From assembly GCF_028475105.1 (NCBI RefSeq), contig NZ_CP116936.1:3471501-3535500 (forward strand): DNA of 64,000 bases. The letters run 5' to 3'. Positions within the stretch are counted from its first letter, which is position 1, and the number at the start of each line of letters is the position of its first letter. The notes beneath the pieces were generated by a model. That model was given only the letters and a program-made list of their open reading frames with translations, was not told the origin of the DNA and made no database searches. Origin of the DNA: Micromonospora sp. LH3U1 (GTDB lineage Bacteria; Actinomycetota; Actinomycetes; Mycobacteriales; Micromonosporaceae). Shown here one piece after another: positions 9,082-20,838 of this stretch. Position numbers and translations under genes: made by a program.

Positions 9082-9109
9082 CCGACCGGAGCGGTACCGC
9101 TCCGGTCGG
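9082..9109. terminator. 28-bp perfect palindrome after the RecB-like gene
   Basis: A fully symmetrical 28-bp sequence centred on GGTACC, with arms reading CCGACCGGAGC. It lies 33 nt after the RecB-type nuclease stop and about 100 nt before the response regulator start, both on the minus strand. A terminator is the natural reading, but the perfect symmetry also allows a protein site. Confidence 0.6.
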
Positions 9110-9141
9110 CCTCCGGGGTCACCGGGGGGAACCGGAGGCTG

Positions 9142-10056
9142 TTACTCGTCGGAGCCCGGCGTGACCGGGGCGGACCGGGAGTCGCGCAGCGGATCAGCGG
9201 TCACCGCGGTGACCGGGAACGGCGGCGGCGTGCCGCCGAAGCTGGGGCACAGCGCCTGGTGGCTGCACCAGTCGCAGAGCCGGCTCGGCCGGGGCCGGAA
9301 ATCCTGCCGGACGGTGGCCTGCTCGATCGCCCGCCACAGCGCCACGACCGTGCGCTCGAAGCGAACCAGCTCGTCGGCGTCCGGCGTGTAATCCAACACC
9401 TCGGCGTCGCGCAGGTAGAGCAGTCGCAGCACCTTGGGCACCACCCCGCGGGTGCGCCACAGCACCAGCGCGTAGAACTTCAGTTGGAACAGCGCCCGCG
9501 CCTCGAACGCCTCCCGGGGAGCGCCACCGGTCTTGTAGTCGACCACCCGCAGCGCGCCGTCCGGGGCCACGTCGAGCCGGTCGAGGTAACCCCGGATCAG
9601 CAGCTCGTCGTCGACCACCGCCGAGATCAGACTCTCGCGCTCGGCCGGCTCCAGCCGGGTCGGGTCCTCCACCGCGAAGTAGCCCTCCAGCAGCCCGGCC
9701 GCCGAGCGTAGGAACTCCGCCGGACCGGCCGGCTCGGCGCCGTCGAAGAGCTCGGCCAGATCCGGCTGCTCGGTGACGAGGCGGTCCCACTGGGGGGCCA
9801 CCAGGTCACCGGCCGCCGCCGGAGTGCGGGCCGGCGCCGGCAGGTCGAACAGGCGCTCCAGCACCGCGTGCACCAACGTGCCCCGGGCCTGCTCGACGGT
9901 CGTCCGCTGGGGCAGCCGGTCGATGCTGCGGAACCGGTAGAGCAGCGGGCAGGTCTTGAAATCAGCCGCACGCGATGGGGACAGCGAGGCCCGCACCGTC
10001 GGCGGCGCCTGCGCCGGGGAGGGGGGCTGGGGAGTGGTGACCGGTTCCGCCGTCAT
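9142..10056 (-). CDS. RecB-family PD-(D/E)XK nuclease with Fe-S type cysteines
   Basis: 304-aa single-domain nuclease. It begins SLSPSRAADFKTCPLLYRF, typical of the RecB/Cas4/AddB nuclease fold; the active site includes VVDYKTG (motif DxK). Four cysteines, one in FKTCP and three in CDWCSHQALC, match the [4Fe-4S] cluster of this family. The M. tuberculosis counterpart by position is Rv2119, beside trmI. The role is likely single-strand DNA processing in repair. The ATG at 10056 is preferred: a TAACCT -10 box (10070-10065) is 8 nt upstream, so the mRNA is leaderless. It is divergent from the site-2 protease gene with only 77 nt between. Confidence 0.9.
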   Translation of the reverse strand: MTAEPVTTPQPPSPAQAPPTVRASLSPSRAADFKTCPLLYRFRSIDRLPQRTTVEQARGTLVHAVLERLFDLPAPARTPAAAGDLVAPQWDRLVTEQPDLAELFDGAEPAGPAEFLRSAAGLLEGYFAVEDPTRLEPAERESLISAVVDDELLIRGYLDRLDVAPDGALRVVDYKTGGAPREAFEARALFQLKFYALVLWRTRGVVPKVLRLLYLRDAEVLDYTPDADELVRFERTVVALWRAIEQATVRQDFRPRPSRLCDWCSHQALCPSFGGTPPPFPVTAVTADPLRDSRSAPVTPGSDE

Positions 10057-10123
10057 GTCGGCAAAGGTTAGGGCACCGGTGTGACACCGACCGCCGCCCG
10101 CCCCGCACAGCGACGGTCCGTAG

Positions 10124-12332
<2,209 letters not shown>

Positions 12333-12336
<4 letters not shown>

Positions 12337-12905
12337 GCCGACCGGGTTACGGCGGCGGTGACCTCCCTGCGGTCTTTCCCGACTGGTCGCCCTACCAGGA
12401 CCTGGAATCGGCGGCGCGGGCCTACCTGCGCGACCCGGACGTCGCCCTGGAGGCGCTCGGCGGCGTGCTGCGCGGCGCGTCGGTGCTCGGCTTCACCCTG
12501 GAACGCTTCGTCAACGAGGTCAACGGTGTGTGGCAGGAGGTTGTCGTCTGCGACGGCAGCCGGCTGATCCTCTGGCACGGCGAGGACGTACCGCCGGAGG
12601 AGGGCCCACCGGGCTCGATGACCTCGTCGCTGCGGGTGGTGCCGGTGTCGACCGTCACCGAGGTCGGCTGCCGGCGGCGGCTCAACCGCTCCGACAGCGG
12701 CGAGATCCGGGTCGACAGCATCGACGTCTATCTGCTGCTCACCTCACTCGACGAGGCGCCGCCGACCGAGGAGATGGCTGGCACTCCACGGCACGACGCG
12801 CTGCGCTTCGGCAAGACCCTCGACGACGGCGGGGCCGGGCAGATCGCCCGGCTGGAGGAGTTCGCGCGGCTGGTCGCCTCGGTGGTCGGTCGTCCGATGC
12901 TCTGA
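12333..12905 (+). CDS. Conserved-type hypothetical protein in the trmI-mpa interval
   Basis: 190-aa soluble acidic protein of unrecognised family. Alternating strands (VWQEVVVCDGSRLILWHG, VDSIDVYLLLTS) and a C-terminal helix (GQIARLEEFARLVASVVG) suggest a compact alpha/beta fold. The N-terminus is PGYGGGDLPAVFPDW. The ATG at 12333 has a GGGGGAG box about 9 nt upstream and overlaps the preceding short frame by 4 nt, so it belongs to the protease-trmI operon. It ends at a strong hairpin. A function is not visible; its position suggests a lineage-specific companion of trmI. Confidence 0.8.
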
Positions 12906-12913
12906 GGCGTACC

Positions 12914-12953
12914 CCACCCGCCGGCCGGGCCTCGCGGCCCGGCCGGCGGGTGG
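12914..12953. terminator. Bidirectional hairpin terminator
   Basis: An 18-bp perfect stem with loop TCGC: CCACCCGCCGGCCGGGCC at 12914-12931 and its complement at 12936-12953. It lies between the convergent hypothetical gene and the ferredoxin gene. Confidence 0.8.
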
Positions 12954-12954
12954 C

Positions 12955-13263
12955 TCAGTCTTCCTCGGCCTCCGGGCCGGCGACCTCGACACCGTCGTCG
13001 CGCACCACGTGGATGCAGTCGCCGGGGCATTCCTTCGCGGAGTCGATCACCTCGAGCCGCAGGTGCACGGGAACGTCGACCCGGCTGCCCGGCGCCATCA
13101 GCAGTTCGCCGTCGACGCCCTTGACGTAGGCGAGGCCGTCGACGTCGAACTCGAAGACCTCCGGCGCGTACTGCACGCAGAGCCCGTCGCCCGTGCAGAG
13201 ATCCTGGTCCACCCAGACCTGCAGTTGGTCGGTCGCGACCTCGGCCACCGGTGCACCCCCCAT
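12955..13263 (-). CDS. Small ferredoxin (3Fe-4S/4Fe-4S type)
   Basis: 102-aa ferredoxin. Cysteine ligands are in CTGDGLC and ECPGDC, a CxxDxxC-type motif plus CP, with Asp replacing the usual central Cys. That pattern fits [3Fe-4S] ferredoxins that feed electrons to cytochromes P450, though an extra Cys in CPGDC could allow a [4Fe-4S] form. Core strand [20 protein letters not shown] is clear. An acidic tail ends AGPEAEED. The ATG at 13263 is chosen; GTG at the VAEVATD position is an alternative. It is divergent from mpa across 163 nt, and no P450 or reductase is nearby. Confidence 0.88.
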   Translation of the reverse strand: MGGAPVAEVATDQLQVWVDQDLCTGDGLCVQYAPEVFEFDVDGLAYVKGVDGELLMAPGSRVDVPVHLRLEVIDSAKECPGDCIHVVRDDGVEVAGPEAEED

Positions 13264-13426
13264 GTTCTCGCGTCCCACGCTTCGACGGTACCTGAACGCC
13301 AGTAACGGCCCGTCAGGCCACCCTTGGCGATCAAGGTTCGGTGACGAGGGTGTTGCATGGGACCGAATCGGCCTCATAGCGGCTAGTGTTAGGGCAGAAC
13401 GTTCAAGCCCCCCGGGGAGGTGGGAC

Positions 13427-15211
13427 GTGGCAGCACGCAGCGACGACGCGGACTCGCGCGCCGCACGGTGGGAGAAGGAAGCCCACGATCTCTCCACGCA
13501 GGTCGCGTTCCTCCAGGAGGAACTCGCTCTGGTGCGGCGTAAGTTGACCGAAAGCCCCCGACACGTCCGGCAGCTCGAAGAGCGGCTGGCGGCCACCCAG
13601 GCACAGTTGGCGCGGCTGACCGAGAACAACGACCGGCTGGTGAGCACCCTCAAGGAGGCTCGCACGCAGATCGTGACGCTCAAGGAGGAGATCGACCGAC
13701 TCGCGCAACCGCCGAGTGGCTACGGCGTCTTCCTCGCCAAGCACGACGACGGCTCGGTGGACGTCTTCACGGGCGGCCGCAAGCTCCGGGTCGCGGTCTC
13801 TCCCTCACTGGACGTGGCCGAGCTGCGCCGCGGCCAGGAGGTCCTGCTCAACGACGCGCTCAACATCGTCGACGCGTTCGGCTACGAGCGGGTCGGCGAG
13901 GTCGTGATGCTCAAGGAGATCCTGGAGGGGCCAGGCGGTGGTCCGGGAGACCGGGCGCTGGTGGTCTCCCACTCCGATGAGGAGCGCATCGTCCACCTCG
14001 CCGAGACGCTCATCGGCTCGACGATCCGGGCCGGCGACTCGCTCATGATCGAGCCCCGCTCGTCGTACGCGTACGAGCGGATCCCGAAGAGCGAGGTCGA
14101 GGAGCTGGTCCTGGAGGAGGTGCCCGACGTCGACTACGGCGACATCGGTGGCCTCCAGTCGCAGATCGAGCAGATCCGTGACGCGGTGGAGCTGCCCTTC
14201 CTGCACGCGGACCTGTTCCGTGAGCACCAGCTCCGTCCGCCCAAGGGCATCCTGCTCTACGGCCCGCCCGGCTGCGGTAAGACGCTCATCGCCAAGGCGG
14301 TGGCCAACTCGCTGGCCAAGAAGATCGCCGAACGGCAGGGCAAGGAAAAGCACACCAGCTTCTTCCTCAACATCAAGGGCCCCGAGCTGCTCAACAAGTA
14401 CGTCGGCGAGACCGAGCGGCACATCCGGCTGATCTTCCAGCGCGCACGGGAGAAGGCCGGCGAGGGCACCCCGGTGATCGTGTTCTTCGACGAGATGGAC
14501 TCGATCTTCCGGACCCGCGGCTCCGGTGTCTCCTCCGACGTGGAAAACACCATCGTCCCGCAGCTGCTCAGCGAGATCGACGGCGTGGAGGGGCTGGAGA
14601 ACGTCATCGTCATCGGCGCCTCCAACCGGGAAGACATGATCGACCCGGCGATCCTGCGCCCCGGTCGGCTCGACGTGAAAATCAAGATCGAGCGACCGGA
14701 CGCCGAAGCGGCCAAGGACATCTTCTCCAAGTACATCCTCTCCGGGCTGCCCCTGCACCCGGACGACCTGACCGAGCACGGGTCCGACCCCCAGGCCACC
14801 GTCGCCGCGATGATCGACGCCGTGGTGCTGCGGATGTACTCGGAAACCGAGGAGAACCGCTTCCTCGAGGTCACCTACGCCAACGGTGACAAGGAAGTCC
14901 TCTACTTCAAGGACTTCAACTCCGGCGCGATGATCCAGAACATCGTCGACCGGAGCAAGAAGATGGCCATCAAGGAATTCCTCACCTCCGGCCGCAAGGG
15001 GCTGCGCCTACAGCACCTGCTCGACGCCTGCGTCGACGAGTTCCGCGAGAACGAGGACCTCCCCAACACCACCAACCCCGACGACTGGGCGCGCATCTCC
15101 GGTAAGAAGGGCGAGCGGATCGTCTACATCCGCACGCTCGTCTCCGGTGGCAAGGGCGCCGAGGCCGGCCGGTCCATCGAGACCGCCAGCAACACCGGCC
15201 AGTACCTCTGA
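13427..15211 (+). CDS. mpa: Proteasomal AAA+ ATPase Mpa/ARC
   Basis: 594-aa hexameric unfoldase that captures pupylated substrates and threads them into the 20S core. Domains: N-terminal coiled coil (about 10-93) that binds Pup, two OB folds (about 97-235), AAA+ module (about 240-520) with Walker A GPPGCGKT at 279-286, Walker [10 protein letters not shown] and arginine-finger region ILRPGRLD. The C-terminus is GQYL, with the penultimate Tyr needed to dock and open the proteasome gate. The GTG at 13427 has GGGGAGG 6 nt upstream. A hairpin at 15217-15253 ends the gene. Orthologue of Rv2115c. Confidence 0.98.
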   Translation: MAARSDDADSRAARWEKEAHDLSTQVAFLQEELALVRRKLTESPRHVRQLEERLAATQAQLARLTENNDRLVSTLKEARTQIVTLKEEIDRLAQPPSGYGVFLAKHDDGSVDVFTGGRKLRVAVSPSLDVAELRRGQEVLLNDALNIVDAFGYERVGEVVMLKEILEGPGGGPGDRALVVSHSDEERIVHLAETLIGSTIRAGDSLMIEPRSSYAYERIPKSEVEELVLEEVPDVDYGDIGGLQSQIEQIRDAVELPFLHADLFREHQLRPPKGILLYGPPGCGKTLIAKAVANSLAKKIAERQGKEKHTSFFLNIKGPELLNKYVGETERHIRLIFQRAREKAGEGTPVIVFFDEMDSIFRTRGSGVSSDVENTIVPQLLSEIDGVEGLENVIVIGASNREDMIDPAILRPGRLDVKIKIERPDAEAAKDIFSKYILSGLPLHPDDLTEHGSDPQATVAAMIDAVVLRMYSETEENRFLEVTYANGDKEVLYFKDFNSGAMIQNIVDRSKKMAIKEFLTSGRKGLRLQHLLDACVDEFRENEDLPNTTNPDDWARISGKKGERIVYIRTLVSGGKGAEAGRSIETASNTGQYL

Positions 15212-15216
15212 CCGTC

Positions 15217-15253
15217 CAGCGGCGGCACCGGATCTCCTCCGGTGCCGCCGCTG
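15217..15253 (+). terminator. Hairpin after mpa
   Basis: A 16-bp perfect stem, CAGCGGCGGCACCGGA (15217-15232) with its complement at 15238-15253, loop TCTCC, starting 5 nt after the mpa stop. Confidence 0.8.
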
Positions 15254-15351
15254 CGCGCATCCCGCCACCACCCCCGTACCAGCGGGACTACGGACCTTCG
15301 CGTTCCGGCTAGACTGCGGCGACTCCGCTGACCTACCGATCGAGGACTCCC

Positions 15352-17361
15352 GTGCGTGCCGACGCCACCGTGGAAACGCCAGCAGTGCCAGACACCACGG
15401 ACAGCCAAGATCCGGTAGGCGCCTCGCCGGCCGCCCGACGTCCCCGCATCGGCCTGCTGGTGGGCATTCTGCTCGCCTGCTGGCTCGTGCCCTTCGCCGC
15501 GAACGCCGTCCACGCCGCGTGGCTGCTTCCCCCGGTGGTCCTGGTCGCAACGGCCAGCCTGCTGCGCTCCGGCCGGAGCCTGCTCGACCGGGTGGTGCTC
15601 GCCCTGGCCCTGCTCGCCGGCCTCACCTGCGCCGTCGGGCTGCTCTTCACCGTCTGGCCCTGGGGCCTGCACCCGGTGCCGGTCACCGGCCTGGCGCTGA
15701 CCGTCCTGACCCTGGCCGCCGTGCTGTCCCGGCGCGCTCCCCGGCTGCCCCGTCCCGGCTGGTCCGACCTGGTCTCGCTGGCCGTCGCGGCCCTCGCCGC
15801 CGGCTACCTCGCCACCCCCTACCTGCGGGCCAGCAGCTTCGGTCAGCGGCTCAACCTCGCCATGGTCGGTGAGGACAACGGCCGCCACCCGGCCCTGTTC
15901 GACGTGATCGGCCGCCTCGGCGGATACCTCTTCCTCGACCCCGACACCGCCCGCGACCACATCTTCTCCGGCCTGGTCCACTACCCGCAGGGTTGGCACC
16001 TCACCACCGCACTGCTCGACGGCTTCCTGCGCAGCGCCGGCGACCCGCCCACCGGGGCACGGCTCATGGACCACTACGTGCTCTGGTGCCTCGCCACCTT
16101 CGGACTGCTGCTGCTCGCGCTGATCTGGGCTGCCCAGCACGTCGCCGGTGATCTGCACCCGCTACGCCGACTGGTCCTCATCGTCGCCGTCACCGCGTTC
16201 GTCCTCGGCACCGAGCTGCCCCGGCTGCTGGTCGCCGGCTACCCCAGCGAGACGTTCGGGCTCAGCCTCGCGGCGATTCTCGTTGCCCTCGTCGCCCGCC
16301 CCCTGCACCGGCTGCGAGAACAACTCATCCTCGTCGGGGCGCTGCTGATCGGCATCGGCTTCAGCTACTACCTCTTCCTCTTCCCGACCGGCGCCATGGT
16401 CCTCTGCTGGCTGATCGCCGACCGGCGCCGGCTGCGTACCCGCCCCGGCACCGTCGCCATCGTCGGGGTCCTCACCGCGATACTCGCCCCGCTGGTCGCC
16501 CTCATCGGCGTGCTCGTCGCCGGCCAGAGCGAGGCGCTCGCGGCTGCCGGCGGCACACCGCCGGTCGAGACCTACAACACCATCCTCGGGCTCGGCGCGG
16601 TCGTCGTCGCCGCCGTGCTCGTCCGGACCAACCTCGGCGAAACCACCTGGCGGCGCTTCCTCGTCGTTCTGACCGTCGCCCTGTTCTTCTCCGCCAGCAT
16701 GGCCGCCGTGAACCTCGCCAACGGCACCCAACCCGCCTACTACTTCGGCAAGACCGCGCACCTGGTCATCCTCGTGCTCATCGTGGGCGCCGCCGCGCTC
16801 GCCCGACTGCTCCCGGTGCCGCCCGCCCAGAGCACCGAAACCGAGCCGCGCCGCCGCCCGATCACCGGTGCCATCCCCGCCGTCGCCACCGCCGTACTGG
16901 TGACCCTCGCGGTGCTCGCCGGCACCGGCCTGGTCGGTTGGACCGGTGGCTTCTTCCACCGCAACGGCGGCAACGGCACGTGGGCGAAGGACTGGGCCGG
17001 CCGCGACGTCCGGGCCATCACCCGCCCCGCGTCGGTCACGAACGCCGCCTACCGGGCCTACCCCGCGATCCCCGGCACCGTCACCCTGGTCGTCGACAAG
17101 CAGGGCCTGCACGGCTACCGGGAGTCGATCTTCCTGTCCGCCATGCAGGGCACCAGCGGCCAGACCGAACCCGGCATCTACTTCCAAATCTATGACGAGC
17201 CCGCCCGGACCGCGGAGATCCTGCGCCGCGTTCCCCGCCCTCTGCGCCTCATCGTGGCCGACCCGGCCGCCCAGCAGGCCATCGACGGGGCGCTAACGGC
17301 AGACCCGGCCCTGCGCGAAGGCCTGACCGTGGTGCCACTCAAACCCGCCACGCCCCGGTAG
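15352..17361 (+). CDS. Polytopic membrane protein, DUF6541-like
   Basis: 669-aa protein with about 13-14 membrane helices spread over residues 25-510, then an extracytoplasmic C-terminal domain (about 530-669). The layout of many helices with a short soluble tail, plus conserved-looking polar residues such as DNGRHPALFDVIGRLGG and HYPQGWH in an early external loop, resembles GT-C-like or DUF6541 proteins of actinobacteria. No catalytic motif was firmly identified. It could be a lipid-linked sugar transferase. The GTG start has GAGG 8 nt upstream. Its place between mpa and dop is unusual and may be only positional. Confidence 0.75.
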   Translation: MRADATVETPAVPDTTDSQDPVGASPAARRPRIGLLVGILLACWLVPFAANAVHAAWLLPPVVLVATASLLRSGRSLLDRVVLALALLAGLTCAVGLLFTVWPWGLHPVPVTGLALTVLTLAAVLSRRAPRLPRPGWSDLVSLAVAALAAGYLATPYLRASSFGQRLNLAMVGEDNGRHPALFDVIGRLGGYLFLDPDTARDHIFSGLVHYPQGWHLTTALLDGFLRSAGDPPTGARLMDHYVLWCLATFGLLLLALIWAAQHVAGDLHPLRRLVLIVAVTAFVLGTELPRLLVAGYPSETFGLSLAAILVALVARPLHRLREQLILVGALLIGIGFSYYLFLFPTGAMVLCWLIADRRRLRTRPGTVAIVGVLTAILAPLVALIGVLVAGQSEALAAAGGTPPVETYNTILGLGAVVVAAVLVRTNLGETTWRRFLVVLTVALFFSASMAAVNLANGTQPAYYFGKTAHLVILVLIVGAAALARLLPVPPAQSTETEPRRRPITGAIPAVATAVLVTLAVLAGTGLVGWTGGFFHRNGGNGTWAKDWAGRDVRAITRPASVTNAAYRAYPAIPGTVTLVVDKQGLHGYRESIFLSAMQGTSGQTEPGIYFQIYDEPARTAEILRRVPRPLRLIVADPAAQQAIDGALTADPALREGLTVVPLKPATPR

Positions 17362-17471
17362 CCGCGCCGCGCCGACACTCAGGGTCGCGCGGTGCGCCAG
17401 CGGGCGGACTAGTCTCGATGGTGTGAGCGGCGGGCACGCCGGCTCCGTGGGCGAGCGAAGCGAGTGGTCGC

Positions 17472-18989
17472 ATGACGGTACGTCGGATCATGGGCACCGA
17501 GGTCGAGTACGGCATCTCCGTGCCCGGACAAGCTGGAGCCAACCCGATGGTCACCTCATCGCAGGTGGTCAACGCCTATGGGGCACGTCCAGAACTCAAC
17601 CGGGGCGGGCGGGCCCGCTGGGACTACGAGGAAGAGTCGCCGCTGCGCGACGCCCGCGGCTTCACCTACTCCGGAGCCGCCTACGACCCCGCCGAGGCGC
17701 TGGCCGACGAAGATCTCGGCCTGGCCAACGTGATACTCACCAACGGTGCACGGCTCTACGTCGACCACGCCCACCCCGAATACTCCACCCCGGAGGTCAC
17801 CACCCCCCGGGACATCGTGCGCTGGGACAAGGCCGGCGAGCGGGTGATGGCCGAGGCGTCCCGCCGGGCCGCCACCATCCCGGGCAGCCAGCCGATCCAC
17901 CTCTACAAGAACAACACCGACAACAAGGGCGCCAGCTACGGCGCCCACGAAAACTATCTGATGCGTCGACAGACCCCGTTCGCCGACATCGTGGCGTACC
18001 TGACGCCGTTCTTCGTCACCCGGCAGATCGTCTGCGGCGCCGGCCGGGTCGGCATCGGTCAGGACGGCGGGCAGAGCGGCTTCCAGATCTCCCAGCGCGC
18101 CGACTTCTTCGAGGTCGAGGTTGGCCTGGAGACCACGCTCAAGCGTCCGATCATCAACACCCGCGACGAGCCGCACGCCGACGCCGACAAATACCGCCGG
18201 CTGCACGTCATCATCGGCGACGCCAACCTCTCGGAGATCTCCACCTACCTGAAGGTCGGCACCACCGCGCTGATCCTCACGATGATCGAGGAGAAGGCGC
18301 TCGGCGCCGACCTCGGCATCGCCGACCCGGTCAGCGAGCTGCGCGCCGTCAGCCACGACCCTGCCCTGTCACACCGCATGCGGCTGCGCGACGGCCGTCG
18401 GCTCACCGCGCTCGACCTGCAATGGGCATACCTGGAGCGGGTTCGGTCCTTTGTCGACGACCGCTACGGCACCGACGCCGACGAGCAGACCATCGACGTG
18501 CTCGACCGCTGGGAGAGCGTGCTGGACCGGTTGGGCCGTGATCCGATGCTCTGCGCCGACGAGTTGGACTGGGTGGCCAAGCTGCGGCTGCTGGAGGGCT
18601 ACCGGGAGCGGGAGAAGCTTGGTTGGGGCTCGCACAAGCTCCAGCTGGTCGACCTGCAATATTCGGACGTCCGCCCGGAGAAGGGCCTCTACCACCGCCT
18701 GGTCTCCCGTGGGGCGATGAAGACGCTGCTCAGCGACGACGAGACCCGCACCGCGATGACCGAGCCTCCAGAGGACACCCGGGCCTATTTCCGCGGTCGC
18801 TGCCTGGCCCAGTACGCCTCCGAGGTGGTCGCCGCGAGCTGGGACTCGGTGATCTTCGATGTAGGTCGGGAGTCGCTGGTCCGGGTGCCGATGATGGAGC
18901 CGGAGCGGGGCACTCGCGCGCACGTCGGGGCACTGTTCGATCGCTGCGCCAGCGCCAAGGACCTGCTGGAGACGTTGACCGGGGGCTAG
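17472..18989 (+). CDS. dop: Depupylase/deamidase Dop
   Basis: 505-aa carboxylate-amine ligase-fold enzyme of the Pup system. The start [19 protein letters not shown] holds the Mg-binding Glu of the GTEVEYG motif. The long insert around [16 protein letters not shown] (the Dop loop, about 50-70) separates Dop from Paf[19 protein letters not shown] and [11 protein letters not shown] are shared active-site motifs. Dop removes Pup from substrates and deamidates Pup-Gln to Pup-Glu where needed. Here Pup already ends in Glu, so depupylation should be its main role. No clear ribosome site precedes ATG 17472. A TAGTCT box near 17410 is a promoter candidate. Confidence 0.97.
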   Translation: MTVRRIMGTEVEYGISVPGQAGANPMVTSSQVVNAYGARPELNRGGRARWDYEEESPLRDARGFTYSGAAYDPAEALADEDLGLANVILTNGARLYVDHAHPEYSTPEVTTPRDIVRWDKAGERVMAEASRRAATIPGSQPIHLYKNNTDNKGASYGAHENYLMRRQTPFADIVAYLTPFFVTRQIVCGAGRVGIGQDGGQSGFQISQRADFFEVEVGLETTLKRPIINTRDEPHADADKYRRLHVIIGDANLSEISTYLKVGTTALILTMIEEKALGADLGIADPVSELRAVSHDPALSHRMRLRDGRRLTALDLQWAYLERVRSFVDDRYGTDADEQTIDVLDRWESVLDRLGRDPMLCADELDWVAKLRLLEGYREREKLGWGSHKLQLVDLQYSDVRPEKGLYHRLVSRGAMKTLLSDDETRTAMTEPPEDTRAYFRGRCLAQYASEVVAASWDSVIFDVGRESLVRVPMMEPERGTRAHVGALFDRCASAKDLLETLTGG

Positions 18990-19003
18990 GCCGGAAGTTG
19001 GAT

Positions 19004-19042
19004 GCCCGCCGTGTGCCGCAAGCCGGCGCGCGGCGGGCTTTT
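19004..19042 (+). terminator. Intrinsic-type terminator between dop and pup
   Basis: GCCCGCCG (19004-19011) pairs with CGGCGGGC (19031-19038) and is followed by TTTT. It would separate dop from pup, which then needs its own promoter; TAAGTT at 19059-19064 is a -10 candidate. Confidence 0.7.
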
Positions 19043-19093
19043 CGTCGCCCGCGCGAGGTAAGTTCATCGCAGACGATCGTGGAGGAGGCAGCA

Positions 19094-19309
19094 GTGGCCA
19101 CTCATGACAGCGGCGGCCAGTCGCAGTCCGGCAAGTCCCGTCAGGGCGAGGAAATCGAGGACGTCACCACCGAGGCCAACCCTGAGGTGGCTGAGCGGCA
19201 CGCCGAGATCACCGAGGACGTCGACGACCTCCTCGACGAGATCGACTCCGTCCTCGAAGAAAACGCAGAGGAATTCGTGAGGGGCTATGTGCAAAAAGGG
19301 GGCGAGTAG
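19094..19309 (+). CDS. pup: Prokaryotic ubiquitin-like protein Pup
   Basis: 71-aa intrinsically disordered modifier. The N-terminal half is polar (HDSGGQSQSGKSRQGEEIED); the C-terminal half has the helix-forming Mpa-binding region (ERHAEITEDVDDLLDEIDSV) and ends YVQKGGE. The last codon is GAG, so Pup is made directly with the C-terminal Glu that PafA joins to substrate lysines; no Gln-to-Glu step is required. GTG 19094 follows GGAGGAGG (19081-19088) by 5 nt, a strong ribosome site that suits an abundant protein. Confidence 0.98.
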   Translation: MATHDSGGQSQSGKSRQGEEIEDVTTEANPEVAERHAEITEDVDDLLDEIDSVLEENAEEFVRGYVQKGGE

Positions 19310-19331
19310 GGCATAGCGGGACAATTAGGAC

Positions 19332-20019
19332 ATGCCCCGCTCTCTGGATGACCGGGACGGCCACCGCCGCTGCCGGGACTGCGGCGAGTGGCTGTCCCTT
19401 GATGAGTTTTGCGCCATCAGCAGAGGGCCGGACGGTCGCGGTAGTTACTGCAAGCCCTGCTTCAACGTTCGCTCAAAGGCGAGTTATGCCAAGCGTCTGA
19501 AGGAGCGGCAGGGCAGGGACGTACGTCAGTTGCCGGTAGTGCCCGAGGGTCACCGACGATGCCCGGACTGTGGTGCCACCAAGCCCCTCGATGACTTTCC
19601 GCGGAACCGCTCCGGCCGGGGAGGCTACGGCCGATACTGCAAGCCTTGCCACAACGAAAAGGGGCAAGGAAAGCAAGATCCGCCTGCATGGCGGGACACG
19701 CGAGTACCACCTGCGGCGGCGGTACGGCGTGGGCGAGAAGGAGTTTCAGGAGCTCCTGGCCGAGCAGGGCGGGATCTGCGCGATCTGTGGCCGTGCCGAC
19801 CCGCAACATCTGGACCACGATCATCGCACCGGATGGGTGCGCGGGATACTCTGCTTCAACTGCAACGGTGGTCTTGGCCAGTTTCGTGACAGTCCCATGA
19901 GGCTGGCCAGGGCGATCACGTACCTGAGAGGAACCACGTGGCAGCGGGCTTTGATCCATCCGGGCGTCTACCAGATGTGTTCACCAACGCGGGGACGTCC
20001 TCCTTCACCACGTTTCTGA
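19332..20019 (+). pseudogene. Endonuclease VII-type HNH protein, interrupted by a frameshift
   Basis: The first frame (ATG 19332) has two zinc-ribbon-like repeats: CRDCGEWLSLDEFC with YCKPC, and CPDCGATKPLDDF with YCKPCHNEKG. At an AAAAGGGG run (19657-19664) the frame must move by one base to reach the rest: KESKIRLHGGTREYHLRRRY, then the HNH/endonuclease VII core CAICGRAD, LDHDHRTGWVRG and LCFNCNGGLGQF. One surplus base in the run explains it. The second frame stays open into prcB, overlapping it by 82 nt. An HNH gene between pup and prcB is, as I recall, also seen in other actinobacteria. Its nuclease role in the locus is unknown. Sequencing error, true mutation and recoding are all possible. 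Confidence 0.8.
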
Positions 20020-20777
20020 GCCGGGTGGCCCCCGAGATGCTGCCCGGCCGGCGACCGCTGCCGCCGGGCATGGCCGCCGACCTGGCACCACACGCGACGA
20101 CCATCGTGGCCATCGCAGCCGCCGAAGGCGTGGTGATGGCCGGCGACCGACGGGCGACCATGGGCAACCTGATCGCCCAGCGCGACATCGAAAAGGTGCA
20201 CCCGGCCGACGCGCACTCGCTGGTCGGCATCGCGGGCACCGCGGGCATCGGCATCGAGTTGATGCGACTGTTCCAGGTGGAGTTGGAGCACTACGAGAAG
20301 ATCGAGGGCGCGATGCTCTCGCTGGACGGCAAGGCCAACCGCCTGGCCTCGATGATCCGGGGCAACCTGGGCGCGGCCATGCAGGGGCTCGCCGTGGTGC
20401 CGCTCTTCGCCGGCTTCGACCTGGCTGCCGCCGACCCGGCGCGCGCCGGTCGGATCTTCAGCTTCGACGTGACCGGTGGTCCGTACGAGGAGACCGGCTA
20501 CGACGCGATCGGGTCCGGGTCGTTGTTCGCCAAGTCCGCGTTGAAGAAGCGTTTCCGGGCCGGCTTGTCCGTCGCCGACGCGACTCGGCTCGCGGTCGAG
20601 GCGCTCTACGACGCGGCCGATGACGACACCGCGACCGGCGGGCCCGACCTGACCCGGCGGATCTATCCGGTGGTGATGACCGCGACCGCCGAGGGCACCT
20701 ACCGGCTCACCGATGCCGAGACGGCGACGATCGCCGAGGGCGTGGTCGCCGGCCGGATGGAGAACCCGGGCGGTTAG
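19938..20777 (+). CDS. prcB: 20S proteasome beta subunit PrcB
   Basis: 279-aa proform of the catalytic subunit. A 53-residue propeptide precedes [21 protein letters not shown]; autocleavage before Thr54 would expose the nucleophile. Lys in [18 protein letters not shown] and the [12 protein letters not shown] and [15 protein letters not shown] segments match the family. It forms the two inner heptameric rings of the 20S particle. The GTG at 19938 follows AGAGGAA; it lies within the second frame of the preceding nuclease gene, so their translation may be linked. Confidence 0.98.
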   Translation: MAAGFDPSGRLPDVFTNAGTSSFTTFLSRVAPEMLPGRRPLPPGMAADLAPHATTIVAIAAAEGVVMAGDRRATMGNLIAQRDIEKVHPADAHSLVGIAGTAGIGIELMRLFQVELEHYEKIEGAMLSLDGKANRLASMIRGNLGAAMQGLAVVPLFAGFDLAAADPARAGRIFSFDVTGGPYEETGYDAIGSGSLFAKSALKKRFRAGLSVADATRLAVEALYDAADDDTATGGPDLTRRIYPVVMTATAEGTYRLTDAETATIAEGVVAGRMENPGG

Positions 20778-20838
20778 TCCCCGCCCACCCCCACCAGCCA
20801 GCAGTCCTCAGCACAGCGCCGTAAGGAGAACCGCCGCC

